A stretch of DNA of 64,000 nucleotides from Trileptium ribeirensis (lineage: Eukaryota > Nematoda > Enoplea > Enoplida > Thoracostomopsidae). The position numbers were made by a program, and so were the translations under genes. Every line of letters begins with the position of its first letter. Within the stretch, counting starts at the first letter, position 1. The notes beneath the pieces were generated by a model that saw only the letters and a list, made by a program, of their open reading frames with translations, was not told the origin of the DNA and searched no databases. The stretch lies in NCBI GenBank assembly GCA_030248225.1, contig JASANE010028255.1:1-64000 (forward strand), given 5' to 3'. Shown here one piece after another: positions 9,342-20,440 of this stretch.

Positions 9342-10206
9342 CTGAAATACAATATATAAATCTTACTCAGTTATTGTTATTGACACTAGTAAATATCATA
9401 CGGCCTAGGTCTTTCAATTTCTTTAGTATTGTTTCCTCCTGTTTCTACAGCGACGGCATCCTACTCATGAAATCACATTATTATGGCAAGTTATTTTGCA
9501 CAAGCATTTAGGCTTTGCTCAAATGATCCGCGCGTTGAGGATTAGCTCTACAGGCCATAAGAAAGCAGAACCGTTTAATCGACAACAAAGAAGAACAGAA
9601 AGCAACTTCTTCGTAAATGAACTATAAGAAACTCCTAGCGCGCCTATTAGGTGTCGTTGTAATGCGTGAGTCCACTTTAGGTGCGTACACCTGGGTTGTT
9701 CTTTTGTCAATTCAGTTCACGATCGTAAAAGTGATGAACCCGAACAAATCACGATTTTCCCTTATGTACACCCGTGCACGACTTGTGAAGCGGCAACGCG
9801 TAGGCGCTGTTCCCGGTCACTATTTGGCGATTTAGCATTGCATTAAATTAAACGAGCTAATCAAAAGTTCCTGAATGAATAAGACAAAAATATTTTATGT
9901 TTGTGTTATACAGATAGCGTCAGTAACAGTAATGAACTTATGATTTAGTTTGTAAGGTAATGTTGACCAGGAGAAGAAAAACTTTTATTACTAACTTTGT
10001 CATGCCAATATCCAAGACAGGAACCCGTAACTTCGGTTACGGCAAAAACGATGCGTAATCGGAATCAGTAAGTGAAACTCGAATTTTGTTAGAACGGGAA
10101 TTTCGGTTACTGGTTGTTCCCTCTTTGCTTGTATCAATAATCTTTTTCCGGTCCATGATAAGGGAATCAAATTCGAATATTAATGGTTTAAATAAAAATT
10201 CTAAAT

Positions 10207-10210
<4 letters not shown>

Positions 10211-10243
<33 letters not shown>
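10211..10243. repeat. (AT)n microsatellite
   Basis: About 16 AT dinucleotides immediately downstream, in gene orientation, of the donor of the ATG4 GPNT exon; a likely length-polymorphic site. Confidence 0.95.
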
Positions 10244-10244
<1 letters not shown>

Positions 10245-10256
10245 CTTTTAATATAC

Positions 10257-10324
10257 CTGAGCACGTGGGCAATAGTATTCGGTCCCATCCATTCGCCAGG
10301 TTGTTTCCCCTCGGCAATGCCAGC
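10257..10324 (-). CDS. ATG4: ATG4 cysteine protease, GPNT exon
   Basis: A 68-bp exon reading AGIAEGKQPGEWMGPNTIAH then VL. It matches the highly conserved ATG4 block G--EGK--G-W-GPNT-A--LK. The donor is CTCAG|GTATAT at 10256; the split Arg codon is completed by the first base of the 1.2-kb exon. I place the acceptor at CGCAG|GCT because it keeps frame and spacing with the upstream TLH exon; an alternative TTTTAG five bases upstream is also possible. Confidence 0.9.
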
Positions 10325-10644
10325 CTGCGCTAAAATAGACGAACATTACAAGAAAACATAAAGTACCAAGGTTTAGGCTCTTGCTGGGTAGGGAGGAATT
10401 TTGAAAAGTACAAACACGTAGATTCGATCCACACCTGCATATGAGTGGTCAGTTGCAGACATGTGATGACTACACCGACGCACTGCGTCGCCAAAGCAAA
10501 ACCGGTGAACCTGACCATTCTCTAAAAATCGTCACGCTGATCACGTTGTAATGAATTTATATCTTCATGATGGCATCTGTTGTAAGCTTATTTCAATTCT
10601 TAATTTTTAGTTGGACTATTGCTATGGAAAGCATGGTAAATGAC

Positions 10645-10741
10645 GATTTTTTGTGTATGGAGGGTACAGAAAATTGTGCTGTTGGTTTTGATGAAGAAAG
10701 CTTTCCCTATAAGCTCCAGAGGCGGGCTTAACATCACCCAA
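10645..10741 (-). CDS. ATG4: ATG4 cysteine protease, TLH exon
   Basis: A 97-bp exon after TATTTTAG| at 10742. Its end, IFCTLHTQKI, aligns residue for residue with the family YYSIHQIAQ segment that precedes G--EGK in the next exon; upstream, LIGKAFFIKTNST fits the family pattern VLNAF-D-K-S. It starts with the third base of a codon and ends in phase 0, fitting both neighbours. The donor (GTCATT) is weak, so the 3' edge is less certain. Confidence 0.65.
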
Positions 10742-10940
10742 CTAAAATAAATTAACTGAGCGAAATATACTTGGTTACCAAATAAACAATGAAAATTCAA
10801 TGCATTTTTGTATGTACAAATATTCACTCATATAAACCCATTAAGTGTTTATGCATTCACACTGGGGTTACTAATTGAGCAACCGAACGCTAATTTCTAG
10901 AAGGGCAAGTGGGTTGTTCTTGAGACAACGCAATTACAAC

Positions 10941-10971
10941 CTCTTCTGTTTCCAACCACCTATCTTTAGGT
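10941..10971 (-). CDS. ATG4: Tentative ATG4 microexon
   Basis: A 31-bp candidate, acceptor ACTAATCAG|ACC, donor AAGAG|GTTGTA. It encodes LKIGGWKQK and its phases fit exactly between the catalytic exon (ends phase 1) and the TLH exon (needs two leading bases). The family has a Trp-rich stretch here (-DW-W---). Microexons this small are easily imagined, so this is a proposal only. Confidence 0.3.
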
Positions 10972-11129
10972 CTGATTAGTAAAGACCAACAAACGTAGAT
11001 CAGTGCTTTCAAACACCGAAACTACAATTCGGACGAAAGCCATGAATATAAACATAAGTAATTTCAAAAGAATTCTTTTAGTATTTTAAAAATAGGTGAT
11101 CACTTAGCTTGGCACTGATCCGTCATACG

Positions 11130-11940
11130 TAATACAACTTGTAACCGAGGTTGAAACGGAGCGAGCGCGGTTACATTTCAAATTATCATTTTGTTTAATC
11201 ACCTGTAACAGGCTGTCTTTGATGTATATACCATCTCCTTGAGACCTCGGAGCGTCAGAATGCGGAAAACCTATATAGACATTATTATTCTTGATGATCT
11301 GTACGCAATAAATAACTAAATACCAGAAGACAGCGTAAATTCTGAAAATCAAGTTCATTGACACTAAACCCATGAAAAGGCATGAAATATGCGCGCTAGA
11401 CTCAATATATCCAAATCATTGTATTCAGCATTCAGAAAAACCTATATATCGGCCATTCTTAATACCCTGCACGCAATACATGACTAGACAAATCAAAATG
11501 AACTACATTTCGAAAACAGGGTTCGTCTATCGTAAAACCATCGAAACCTCATGAAGAGGTATATGCAAGTTAGACTCTAGATAGCAACGCCACCGTATCC
11601 AGCGTGCTTGATAACTTAATATGCACTGAATATAATGTAAAAACACAAAAATAATATGCCTAAAATTTAAAAATCGATATTTCTGGCGAAGAATCGACAA
11701 ACTATATTACGCCTCACAGCAGCCAGGGGAGTAAAACCACAAAAAAGTCGGTGTCAGCAAAGCTGGAAACGTCATAAGTTGATTCTGCATAATGGTCCTT
11801 TTTCGATGCGAAGTCTATGTGGCAAGATATCAGCTAGCACAGATTTGGTAAAGAACCCCTGACCTGTTTTTTACCATTTAGACCTGTTCGCGTTCAACAC
11901 AACTCGTCACCTGTGCTATCGAATAAAAAATTTATTGATT
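11130..11940 (+). repeat. Composite ~175-bp tandem repeat family, copy 1
   Basis: Degenerate units with anchors TTGTATTCAGCATTCAG (11419) and CGTATCCAGCGTGCTTG (11594), followed by AACCTATATA-type and CAATA(A)CATG-type words. After the array comes a tail (about 11645-11930) with AATCGATATTTCTGGC and CACAAAAAAGTCGGTGTCAGC, shared with copies at 26.1 and 54.5 kb. It lies in an ATG4 intron. No coding capacity is evident. Confidence 0.75.
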
Positions 11941-12289
11941 TCCATCCATCTAAAGATGAGTTATGAATGGCATAAACAGACAAAAAGAAATTTTCAAGAT
12001 TTCCCCTTAGCGTCCTCAGTGGAAACTCAGTGCGCTTCGCTTGCTACGTTTCAATTAAATATAGCACAGGATAGAAATGACTATCGACTTTCGGGCTAAA
12101 GTATTATAACATACAGCGAGCAGCATGTGGAACATGGAGCAAGCAGCAGTGATTTCTGGAAGGTAATGTAATTTAAACTAGTTTGTGATTACGTACATGA
12201 CGCCAACGCGCATTCTCTAGAAAGTAATATTATACTCCTTTCCCTCACTTCTGATAAGCTGTTATGCACAAGAGGAAAAAGAAAAAATC

Positions 12290-12594
12290 AACGAAAAACC
12301 ACTCCAGCATCATTTCGCGCACATCCATTCCTTTAAAACTAGTAACTCTATCGAGATTGCAGACCGTAGTGACGCATACGTACACGTACGCCTTTTGCGG
12401 GCACAGCCAATCAGCTCTCGATAGCATACGTCGATATCCTATATGTCGATATCACACAATACCGCACAAGTTAGAACAAAACTAACACCGGCAATAAATT
12501 TTCCATGCCCGAAAACCACACACTGCAAGCTTTCAGTCTCCCAGGACGTCAAAATAAAATTGGGAATTTTGGGTACATGAAAATAGCTGTGGCA
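12290..12594 (+). repeat. Dispersed repeat R1, left half, interrupted by a LINE
   Basis: Matches 19860-20100 in the same orientation (shared ACTAGTAACTCTATCGAGATTG, GATATCACACAATAC, GCACAAGTTAGAACAAAACTAACACC). The match stops at GGGTACATGAA and resumes after the LINE at GGGTCCATGAA near 13834. Confidence 0.8.
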
Positions 12595-13813
12595 TGCTTT
12601 TGTTGATTTAGAGAAGGCCTTCGACCGTGTACCGAGGAAGGTGGTAGAGTGGGCGCTGCGAAAACAAGCCGTGGTCGAGCATTTAGTGCAAAAAATCATG
12701 GAACTGTCGACCTCCCAAATTAGAACACAAAAAGGTTTTTACAAACATTTCAACACCACTGTAAGCGTGCACCAAGGCTCTGTCCTAAGTCTCCTACTGT
12801 TCGCCATAGTCCTGGAAGAAGCAACTAATCCAGCCGAATGGGAGGTATTGTTTGCGGACGATCTCGTCATCACTGCTGATTACAAAAAACAGCTCACGGA
12901 GCGGCTTAGGACTTGGTGCAGCGACTTGGAAGAAAAGGGACTGAAAGTGAATGAGGCTAAAACCAAAGTTCTCATCACCGGAAGAGATGGAAAACCGGTA
13001 CAGAGTGGACGGTTCCCTTGTACGCATTGTGGCAAGGCCGTAGGGACAAACACCTTACTGTGCAATCGCAGTGGAAAGTGGGTGCACTTTCGATGTTCCG
13101 GCCTCAGAGCGCGCCCTCGTTCAAACGCAAACTTTACATGTCGCGAATGCCAACATCCTACTCGTCCTGACACTGAACTCCACGTTGACGACAAAAAGTT
13201 TGATATTGTGGACAGGTTCACATATCTTGAAGACACAGTCAACTACAGGGCCGATGTTAAGCGAGCCGACAAGGCTCGAAGTCAGGCAGCTTGGATGAAA
13301 TGGAAAGAGCTCGCCAGCTTGCTAACTGACAAGCGACTGCCGGCCAAAGTACGCGGAAAGGTATACCATGTGTGTATCCGGTCAGTGCTTGCCTATGCCT
13401 CTGAATGTTGGGCACTCACGAAGGAAGCTGTCGCTCCCCTACTCACAACCGACAGAAAGATGATGCGGTGGATGACCAGTGTGCGATGGGAAGACAGGAA
13501 ACCCAGTGAGGAGGATGCAGCCGCCCTCGGCCTTATGCCGCTGGAAATAGGGCTGCAAATTCGAAGGCTACGGTGGTACGGTCATGTGCAGCGGAAGACG
13601 AGTGGAATAACGAAAATGGTCGCAGGAGTCAAATTCCGAGGAATAGCACCACGTGGAAGACCCAAGAAGAAATGGGAAGAGGTAGTGGAACAAGATATGC
13701 GATTGATGGGTCTGCGAAAAGAGGACACTCAACACAGGGATAAATGGAGAAGAGCGCTGAAATCATGGTACAGTCGAACCCGTTGTGCAGGCGATCGAAC
13801 CAATCGACTTTAA
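12593..13813 (+). CDS. Reverse transcriptase C-terminal part with internal Cys-rich finger
   Basis: Open frame with no initiator; it begins HAFVDLEKAFDRVPRK, RT motif A with its catalytic Asp. It continues with VHQGSVLS (a variant of PQGS-LS), the intact FADDL motif, and then an inserted finger CTHC...CNRSGKWVHFRC...CREC. This is followed by the RTE-type C-terminal block LRWYGHVQR...RGRPKKKWEE. The finger resembles a PHD finger but has Ser/Arg where the fourth metal ligand normally sits. Related animal RTs carry the same kind of finger at this place (family knowledge), so it belongs to the element. The N-terminal endonuclease and first RT motifs are missing, so the copy cannot move by itself. 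Function: target-primed reverse transcription. Confidence 0.85.
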   Translation, partial: HAFVDLEKAFDRVPRKVVEWALRKQAVVEHLVQKIMELSTSQIRTQKGFYKHFNTTVSVHQGSVLSLLLFAIVLEEATNPAEWEVLFADDLVITADYKKQLTERLRTWCSDLEEKGLKVNEAKTKVLITGRDGKPVQSGRFPCTHCGKAVGTNTLLCNRSGKWVHFRCSGLRARPRSNANFTCRECQHPTRPDTELHVDDKKFDIVDRFTYLEDTVNYRADVKRADKARSQAAWMKWKELASLLTDKRLPAKVRGKVYHVCIRSVLAYASECWALTKEAVAPLLTTDRKMMRWMTSVRWEDRKPSEEDAAALGLMPLEIGLQIRRLRWYGHVQRKTSGITKMVAGVKFRGIAPRGRPKKKWEEVVEQDMRLMGLRKEDTQHRDKWRRALKSWYSRTRCAGDRTNRL

Positions 13814-13830
13814 AGGATGTTGTGGTGGTG
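12595..13830 (+). mobile_element. 5'-truncated RTE-like non-LTR retrotransposon
   Basis: The element begins in the middle of the reverse transcriptase and ends with a TTGTGGTGGTGGTGG tail. It sits inside repeat R1, whose uninterrupted copy is at 19860-20440. The flanking GGGTACATGAA and GGGTCCATGAA look like a ~11-bp target duplication. This is a classic truncated LINE insertion. Confidence 0.8.
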
Positions 13831-14340
13831 GTGGGTCCATGAACCATAGGTACGCCATAGCCCCGTACCCATGAAATAATGGTGCAAAGCCAAATCAACA
13901 GCGGAAATGAGTTTCCCATGCCCGAAAACCTCAAGTAAAACTTTTCAGACGTCCATGACGTCAGAACAATTTTTCGAATTTTAGGTCGAGGAACCACGAG
14001 GGTGCCATACCTCAAACCCCATGAGCCTGAGTTTTAATCGAAAAACTAATAAAGAGGCATCGGCATTTATTAATTTACTATGAAATAAAACCAACTAGAG
14101 AAAAAATTCGAAAGTTAAGATAAAAATTACCTTGCTTCCATGAAGGGTACTAAAATGGGCCAAAAACCCACATTTTGACCCCTGACCCCAAATCAAAAAA
14201 TACCTTAGGATGCACACGGTAAATCGTCTATGCCGGTTCGAAGGTAATGAAAATCGTTTCCGAGTTATGGCTGATCACACACACAGACAGATTTTAAAAG
14301 ATTTCATCCCTGCAAGACACTACGTTTCACTACGTTCTGA
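13831..14340 (+). repeat. Dispersed repeat R1, right half
   Basis: Continues the repeat broken at 12594: CCATGCCCGAAAACC, AATAAAACCAACTAGAG, TTGCTTCC(A/G)TGAAGGGTAC, matching 20100-20420. It ends near a CACACACAGACAG phrase also found around 5590. Confidence 0.75.
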
Positions 14341-14775
14341 ATATCATGACATACCAATAGAATGTATGGAATACCGGTAGCTCTCTTTATCCTGGAATGT
14401 TCGCAATATTCGACGATAAGTTGCATTTCGTCGATTCCAAGTCCAGTCTGAAATAACAGCGCTATAGGTCAATTCCACCAAACCAAAAAAATGTACTTGA
14501 GGCGGTAGGCCCTAGTGAGAGCACCCCAGATCGGGAATTTTACAATATAAATATTTTAAAAAGATATATACAAATATTATATAATGAATATTTAAAACAC
14601 AAAACAAAGGTACATTTCATACAACCCCTATAACGAACCTTCTGGTATTAGCTATAACAATTTCAAATACTTTACTTTACACTCGCAGATCAAAATATTA
14701 CCCTCACCATCAAATAAAGAATTTGTGGGAGCAATTAATCTTCTGAGAAAATACAATCCAAACCACAAACAATAC
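14341..14775. other. No feature recognised
   Basis: AT-rich intronic sequence between repeat R1 and the catalytic ATG4 exon; nothing identified. Confidence 0.5.
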
Positions 14776-14874
14776 TTTTTGACAAATGGCGACAAATCAG
14801 AGCCTGAGCAAGAACCATTTGACCGCAGCGAAGCATACAACCCCATCCTTGATCGGACGTAAGCGAAGTACCGT
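14776..14874 (-). CDS. ATG4: ATG4 cysteine protease, catalytic-cysteine exon
   Basis: A 99-bp exon reading [20 protein letters not shown] then [32 protein letters not shown] is the signature of ATG4 proteases, and the Cys of GWGC is the nucleophile (family knowledge). The acceptor TTTCTTTGCAG|AC at 14875 is excellent; the donor is taken as AAAAA|GTATTG at 14775, leaving phase 1. Upstream exons encoding the WILG and WFTYR segments were sought on the minus strand to about 26 kb and not recognised. Confidence 0.88.
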
Positions 14875-14889
14875 CTGCAAAGAAACAAA

Positions 14890-16299
14890 TGAAACAACAC
14901 TATAAAATATACAAAAATACTGCAATTCACATTAACATTACTGACCGAGTCTGCATTTTGAGACAACACATAACTATTATATGTTTATCCGATGCATTAG
15001 CAAAAATTGTACAATTTTTGGCTTCAGAACGGAATTTCAATACAAATTTCGATCAAATTTTTTGTACTTTGGACAATTTGGAAACTAAAAAATTTTCCCA
15101 AGGCGGTGAACCGGGGGGAGCCCAAAATCTTGCCCGAGGGCATGAACCGGTGGCACCTGTTTCGGACCAGGGGGAACCGAAAAATGCCAGTGCCCATACC
15201 CCAATTTGGAGAGCCCAGAATTGTGACAGGTCTACCTCTGGGGTTCCGCCAGTTCCCCTGAGAGTCAGAAATTTAAAAATTGCCAAAATTGTTCTTTAAT
15301 GGAGAGCGCTGAAGTAGCTAGCAAATTTGGCTTCATATATTACGCCCAAGAAATGACCGTTGTATTTCGACCGAGCGAGTACATGCAAGTCGCTCGCTCG
15401 ATATTTCAAATCTATATAAATAAACTAATTATAAATTTTATTTTTAGAACAAATCTATTTACAGCGAGTCTCGGTCTGGTCGCTAGCGAGCGAATGTTAT
15501 TTTTGTTGGGTACTGTAAATCATCTGAATAAAGTTAAAAGCAATTTTAAATATATAAATAATACATGTCACGTAATTTCGAAATATTATCTTTAAGCTTC
15601 GGAATAACATTTTATCAAAAAAAAACTACGTTTTTATTTTATATCAATAGAGCTTTCTTGGCAAAAATTATAGGCAACGCCCCACCAAACCCCAATTTTG
15701 AGAGATCCGTTACCGCGTTAAACAAAATTTTTTACAAGCATAATTTATGAAAACATCATTAGCAATTTCTAGTAATTAAGAAATTAGTAGTTTCTTCACA
15801 CAAAATCATAATTGTTACAAAATCACAAATTACAAAAAAAAATTACTTTCTCTGGACCCTTGCTTTATATAAATCCAAATAGGGTACCGATTAGCACTTT
15901 CAATGACTCAACCGGCAGCGATGATGAAATGCTTGTATGGATGTCTTTAAGAATTGAAAACGCAAAACAGTATTTGATTAAAAATGCTACTGCAACAGAA
16001 ACTATGCACAAGTTTTATACGTTGGTAAAGCTATCATTACCGTCTTCTTTATTATATACAAAGCTATTATACATTTTTAAATTGTTGAACAGAGAAAAAA
16101 ATGATAGCCAATAGTAGTTCGACTTGTGCATACAAACCCATCTCTTTCAGGATTCAATAGCCCCCACTTATCGATTTCGGTGGAAATAAATTTCAAATTA
16201 TTTTTGCATTCTTTGCGCAGTAAAGCGTGCAAGCATATACTGACCTTCTTCCCATGGTCATCTTTGTAGTTTATTCGTTAACATGTTTGTTAAGTAACA
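14890..16299. other. No gene recognised; local GC-rich patch
   Basis: The interval is AT-rich except for about 15100-15265, a GC-rich patch with repeated GGGGGAGCCC/GGGGGAACCG words. Open frames of 136 residues (+) and 77 residues (-) cross it but show no motif, and they overlap on both strands as composition artefacts do. A GAGCGAGTAC...GTCGCTCGCTCG foldback lies near 15375. Confidence 0.5.
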
Positions 16300-17600
16300 C
16301 CATGGGAGAATCGACGAAACCAACCCTGTCGGTTCCCGCTACGTTTGTCCTAAAACATATTTCGGCGGCAGCAGCACAAACCCCTATTGCAGTACACCAG
16401 ATCGGTGGAGTCGTGACTTGAATGACTGAACGGTGTCCGCAGAAACTACCCACTCGGGAAGGTTGTTCCAGAACGTAATGTCGGTTTGTAAAACTATATC
16501 GCCTGCAATCAATGCATGGCGGGCTTTTTGGATATCGTCGGCTCTGATGTCCTCTTAGATGTTGCGCGGAAGGAATGTCAAAAAAATACATTTTCATCAA
16601 CGGATAACAGGCCATGAGTTAATCTGAACATCATTATTAGATCCGATCGAAGTCTACGAGTTTCTAGGCTTTGCAAACCCAAAGCTCTAAGTCGTTGTTC
16701 GTAATTTAAGTGAGAAATTGAAGGTAAAATCTTTGTTGCACGCCGTTGCACTTTTTCTAAGACATTAACATCACGTTGCTAATACGGTGCCCAGACGGTG
16801 GTGGAATATTCAAGCTTAGGACGCACTAATGATTTATACAATGTGTTGAAAGAACGTGGAACCATATTGTGGAATGATCGTCGTATTAGAGCTACCGTTT
16901 TGGTAGCAGCTGCAGCTATGTTGGTACAATGAGATGAATATTTCACGTCCGAGGATACGGTGACTCCCAAGTATTTAGCAGTGTTTGAGATTGGCAACAT
17001 ATTACCATCTAGATTATACGCATACTTAGGATTATTAAAGCCGACATGAAGTAATACACATTTATTTACATTAAATTGCATTAAGTTATCCCGTGCCCAT
17101 TTAGCTACTCCATCTATGTCCTTCTGGAAAGCTGTAGAATCTAATAGTGGGTTTTTCTTGTTTAAATAGCGATAGATAGCGATGTCTTCTGCAAATTTTT
17201 TAATACAGGCTCCTGTATACTCATCAATATCGTTGATAAAAATATTAACAAAACCGGTGCGAGTACAGAGCCTTGTGGTACTCCGCTTCCCACGCGACAT
17301 ATTTCCGACTTAGTATTTTCTATGCTTACGTATTAATGTCTTTCTGTTAAAAATGAGTTAATCCATTTATGTATATGTCCTATAATGCCATATCTATTAA
17401 GTTTCCATAGAAGTCTGCGATGCGATACCTTGTCGAACGCTTTTGCCATATCTAATAATACGACGCCTACTGCATATATTTGTATGCGCACTGATAAACT
17501 TTATCGTGTCCTCCCGTCCGGCTAGTTTTTTTTCTAAATATCGTAGGAAATAATGAAGATATTCCCATGCGGTCTTTTGCATATAAATAATAGCTTATAG
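16300..17600 (-). mobile_element. CR1/L2-like LINE fragment with reverse transcriptase
   Basis: Reading the minus strand, several frames joined by frameshifts give RT blocks in the correct order: LLDMAKAFDKVSHRRLLWKL (motif A, near 17440), GSGVPQGS-type region near 17280, IKKFAEDIAIY (motif C with FAED in place of FADD), KYLGVTV, LEYSTTVWAPY (16779-16810), and a decayed C-terminal region with WNNLPEWVV near 16460. At least two frameshifts and stops make it a dead copy. Endonuclease and 5' parts were not seen. Confidence 0.85.
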
Positions 17601-17769
17601 TCTGACCCGTCGCACCATTTAGGTTCCGTCAATGCAACCCATCTATGAAGTATGATAGGCCTCGTATAAAAAATGTTACACATCTTTTATGTTCGCCTGG
17701 ATAAGAATGACACACTTTTTGCCTAGTCGCGCATAAGGAGATAGGGGCACAAAATGGGTCCCAAAGGAC

Positions 17770-18900
17770 TCATCTTAATCGTTTATATTAAGATAATCAT
17801 AAATTAGCATTATATGGTCACTAATGTTTTCGGGGTCACTGAAAACAATGGAGTAATTAATTTGTTCGCATCTGTGATCAATAAGTTTTTTGGTATGACA
17901 CTGCATCCCCAGGGCCACCCCAAGACCTATGCTTGATTCCGTGACTTTCAATGTAATGGCACTTTGTTGCATCTACAAAGGTGTTACAAGATTCTGGGAA
18001 CAACGAATTGATTTGGTTCTATCTGTGCTCGATGTACTTTTTTTGGAATGGTAATGTATCTCATGGGACCCCTTGATTCGTATACGATGTCGTGATTTTC
18101 AATGTAATGTTATAAGTTGTTGTACTTGTGGCTACAAAGGTTTTCTGCGCGGTTTTTTTTTTCGCATTTTTTTACCAAGCTCTGCGTAATTTACGCCTTT
18201 TCTTTCTAGGACCGGGCAAACTCAGCAGCTTACATATGGACCGGATATTTTCCGCAAAATATTCGACATGATTCCCTATGCACATTACCCTCTGCTACAC
18301 TAACAATATGCATTAATAGCAGCACTAACAGTTCAAGAATCCGCATAACTATACGTTCTGGAATGATAGAAACAGTTACATGCTGATATTAATGCATACT
18401 TTATATATGTATGCATATAAGTATTTTTGATTTTCTTTTTATGATAAAAATTACTCTTCTTTGGTACACCGTTACGTATTTTTAAAAACAGATTTGCGTA
18501 ATTTTCGCTATTCAGAAATTGAAAAAACCTCTGGTTTTCAGGGATGTTGAGATCAATGATGGTTGATTTGAGTGTATCTGTAACTGATATAGAGGATGAG
18601 ACCTAATTGAGAGATGCATGGTTCCGTGATTTTAAACCTAATGTTATAATAAATTTGTTGCGTTTGCGGTTATAAAGGTTTTCGAGCATGCTGAAAACGA
18701 CGAAGTGATTCGTTTGAATGTAACTGTGACCAATATACACTTTTGGCACAATATTGCATACCCTGGAAGCACCCTTTGAGCTATGCAAGATTTTGTGAGT
18801 TTCAATCTAATGCTTTAACTTGTCAAATCTGGGAATATAAACGATTTCCAAGCTGGCAACGATGAATTGATGAATACATAAATGTATCTGTAACTATAAA
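17770..18900 (+). repeat. ~150-170 bp tandem repeat array split by another repeat
   Basis: Anchors GTGACTTTCAATGTAATG (17941), GTGATTTTCAATGTAATG (18092), GTGATTTTAAACCTAATG (18626) and GTGAGTTTCAATCTAATG (18795) mark four units. Between the second and third lies about 370 extra bases, including the dispersed repeat at 18150-18430. Confidence 0.65.
18150..18430 (+). repeat. Dispersed repeat R2, copy 1
   Basis: Shares with 30905-31115 the words TTTTTTCGCATTTTTTT, AATATTCGACATGATTCCC, ACAATATGCATTAATAGCA, CGTTCTGGAATGATAGAAAC and GCTGATATTAATGCA. It appears inserted in the tandem array at 17770-18900. Confidence 0.75.
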
Positions 18901-19859
18901 AGTTTGTCGATGTCATACCGCTCGTTGCGCAATATTGGACTAACTCACATTCTAGTACCACTGATTTTTGGTGATTTTACTGTGTTGAGACACAAGAAAC
19001 ACAGCCGGGATTTCGCAAAAACCGTTGGGGGTCCAGCCTCACTGACGTCGGCGAAAAGTGGGTCCAAGGTAGTGTCCAACAAAATTTTTGATGTCATGCA
19101 GTTACAATAACGATAGTTATCCATAACTACTCCGCGGACTGACAATTTTAGAACAATGGATGTATCTCTATATCTTTTCGTGCATATAAATCAGGGGTAT
19201 TTTTGGTGTTGGTTCCTTAGCTTCATGTTACAACATTTCTAGCGTAATTAATCCGTTCTTTCGACCACATGAGGAAGGTCAAAATATTTGGGCGACGAAA
19301 AGAGATTCTAGGCTCTTTATGCTTTATTCCGACACAATCTGAAAGTGTTTGTTTCTTAATCACACCGCGACCTTCCATCACATCTAGGCTGCAATGTTAT
19401 CGACTACCGTTGGACCTTTAGTGCACTAAACTCGGTTTAAATGTACTAATTTTCATGCCAAATATACAGCTTTATTGAAAAGAAAGATAGCTCGTTGTAA
19501 TATTTTGCAGCGAGGATATAGTTCCATAGTTGTGCGTTTTACTGGTTTTAACTATTTCTAAGCTGGAGATGTGATGCCAATGGTCCAACTGAATTTCGAC
19601 CATACTTTTCTGAGCTATATCCAGTTGCGGCTAATATAGTTGGTTATGACAAAGCTAGATTTCAAGATTTATAATGTTTTTTGCTTTTATTTATGTTTTC
19701 CATTCTAGAAATGGTATCTAAAGTTGAATTGCATAGTGGTATTTCCGAATTCGCCGACCGAGGTGCTCAGTGTTACTGTTAGGGTTGGTGGAGAAATATT
19801 AAATTTGTTTCTTCTTTGAGGCGAGTATTTGGGATTAAAACACCGTTTAAATCGACGTC
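18901..19859. other. No feature recognised
   Basis: AT-rich, no open frame of interest and no repeat identified by eye. Confidence 0.5.
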
Positions 19860-20440
19860 ATGTACTAGTAACTCTATCGAGATTGCTGAACGTAGTGAAG
19901 CATTGTTACACCTCATTTTGCGTGCACATCCAATCAGCTCTCGACAGCATACGCCGATATGTTATACATGAGGATATCACACAATACTGCACAAGTTAGA
20001 ACAAAACTAACACCAGCAATAAGTTTCCCATGCCCCAAAACCCCAAGTTCAAGCTATCAGCCTCAAAGTAAAATTAGGAATTTTGGGTCGATGAAAGATT
20101 AACAGCGCCATACCCCCGTACCAACAGAACCATGGATCGCAGAGCAAAATCAACACAAGCAATGAGTTTGCCATGCCCGAAAACCCTCAAGTATAACTTT
20201 TAGTCGCCCAGAACCCCAGAACAAATTTTCGAATTTGGGGTCAACGAACCAGGGGGTGCCATACCTCAAACTCCATAAACCGGAACCTTAATCGAAAAAC
20301 CATTTTACTACGAAATAAAACCAACCAGAGAAAAAATTCAAAGGTAAGATAAAAATAACCTTGCTTCCGTGAAGGGTACTAAAATGGGCTAAAACCCTCA
20401 ATTTGACTTCTGATCGCGAACCATAAGACATCATACCACC
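19860..20440 (+). repeat. Dispersed repeat R1, uninterrupted copy
   Basis: Full-length partner of 12290-12594 plus 13831-14340. Because it lacks the LINE, it serves as the empty-site reference for that insertion. Confidence 0.8.

Noticed and set aside
10330..10518. Minus-strand open frame with splice-like ends upstream of the GPNT exon
   Set aside because: Its translation matches no ATG4 segment, and the TLH exon joins the GPNT exon without it.
14889..15299. 136-codon ORF and overlapping frames on both strands
   Set aside because: GC-rich patch open on several frames at once, no motif, inside or upstream of an ATG4 intron.
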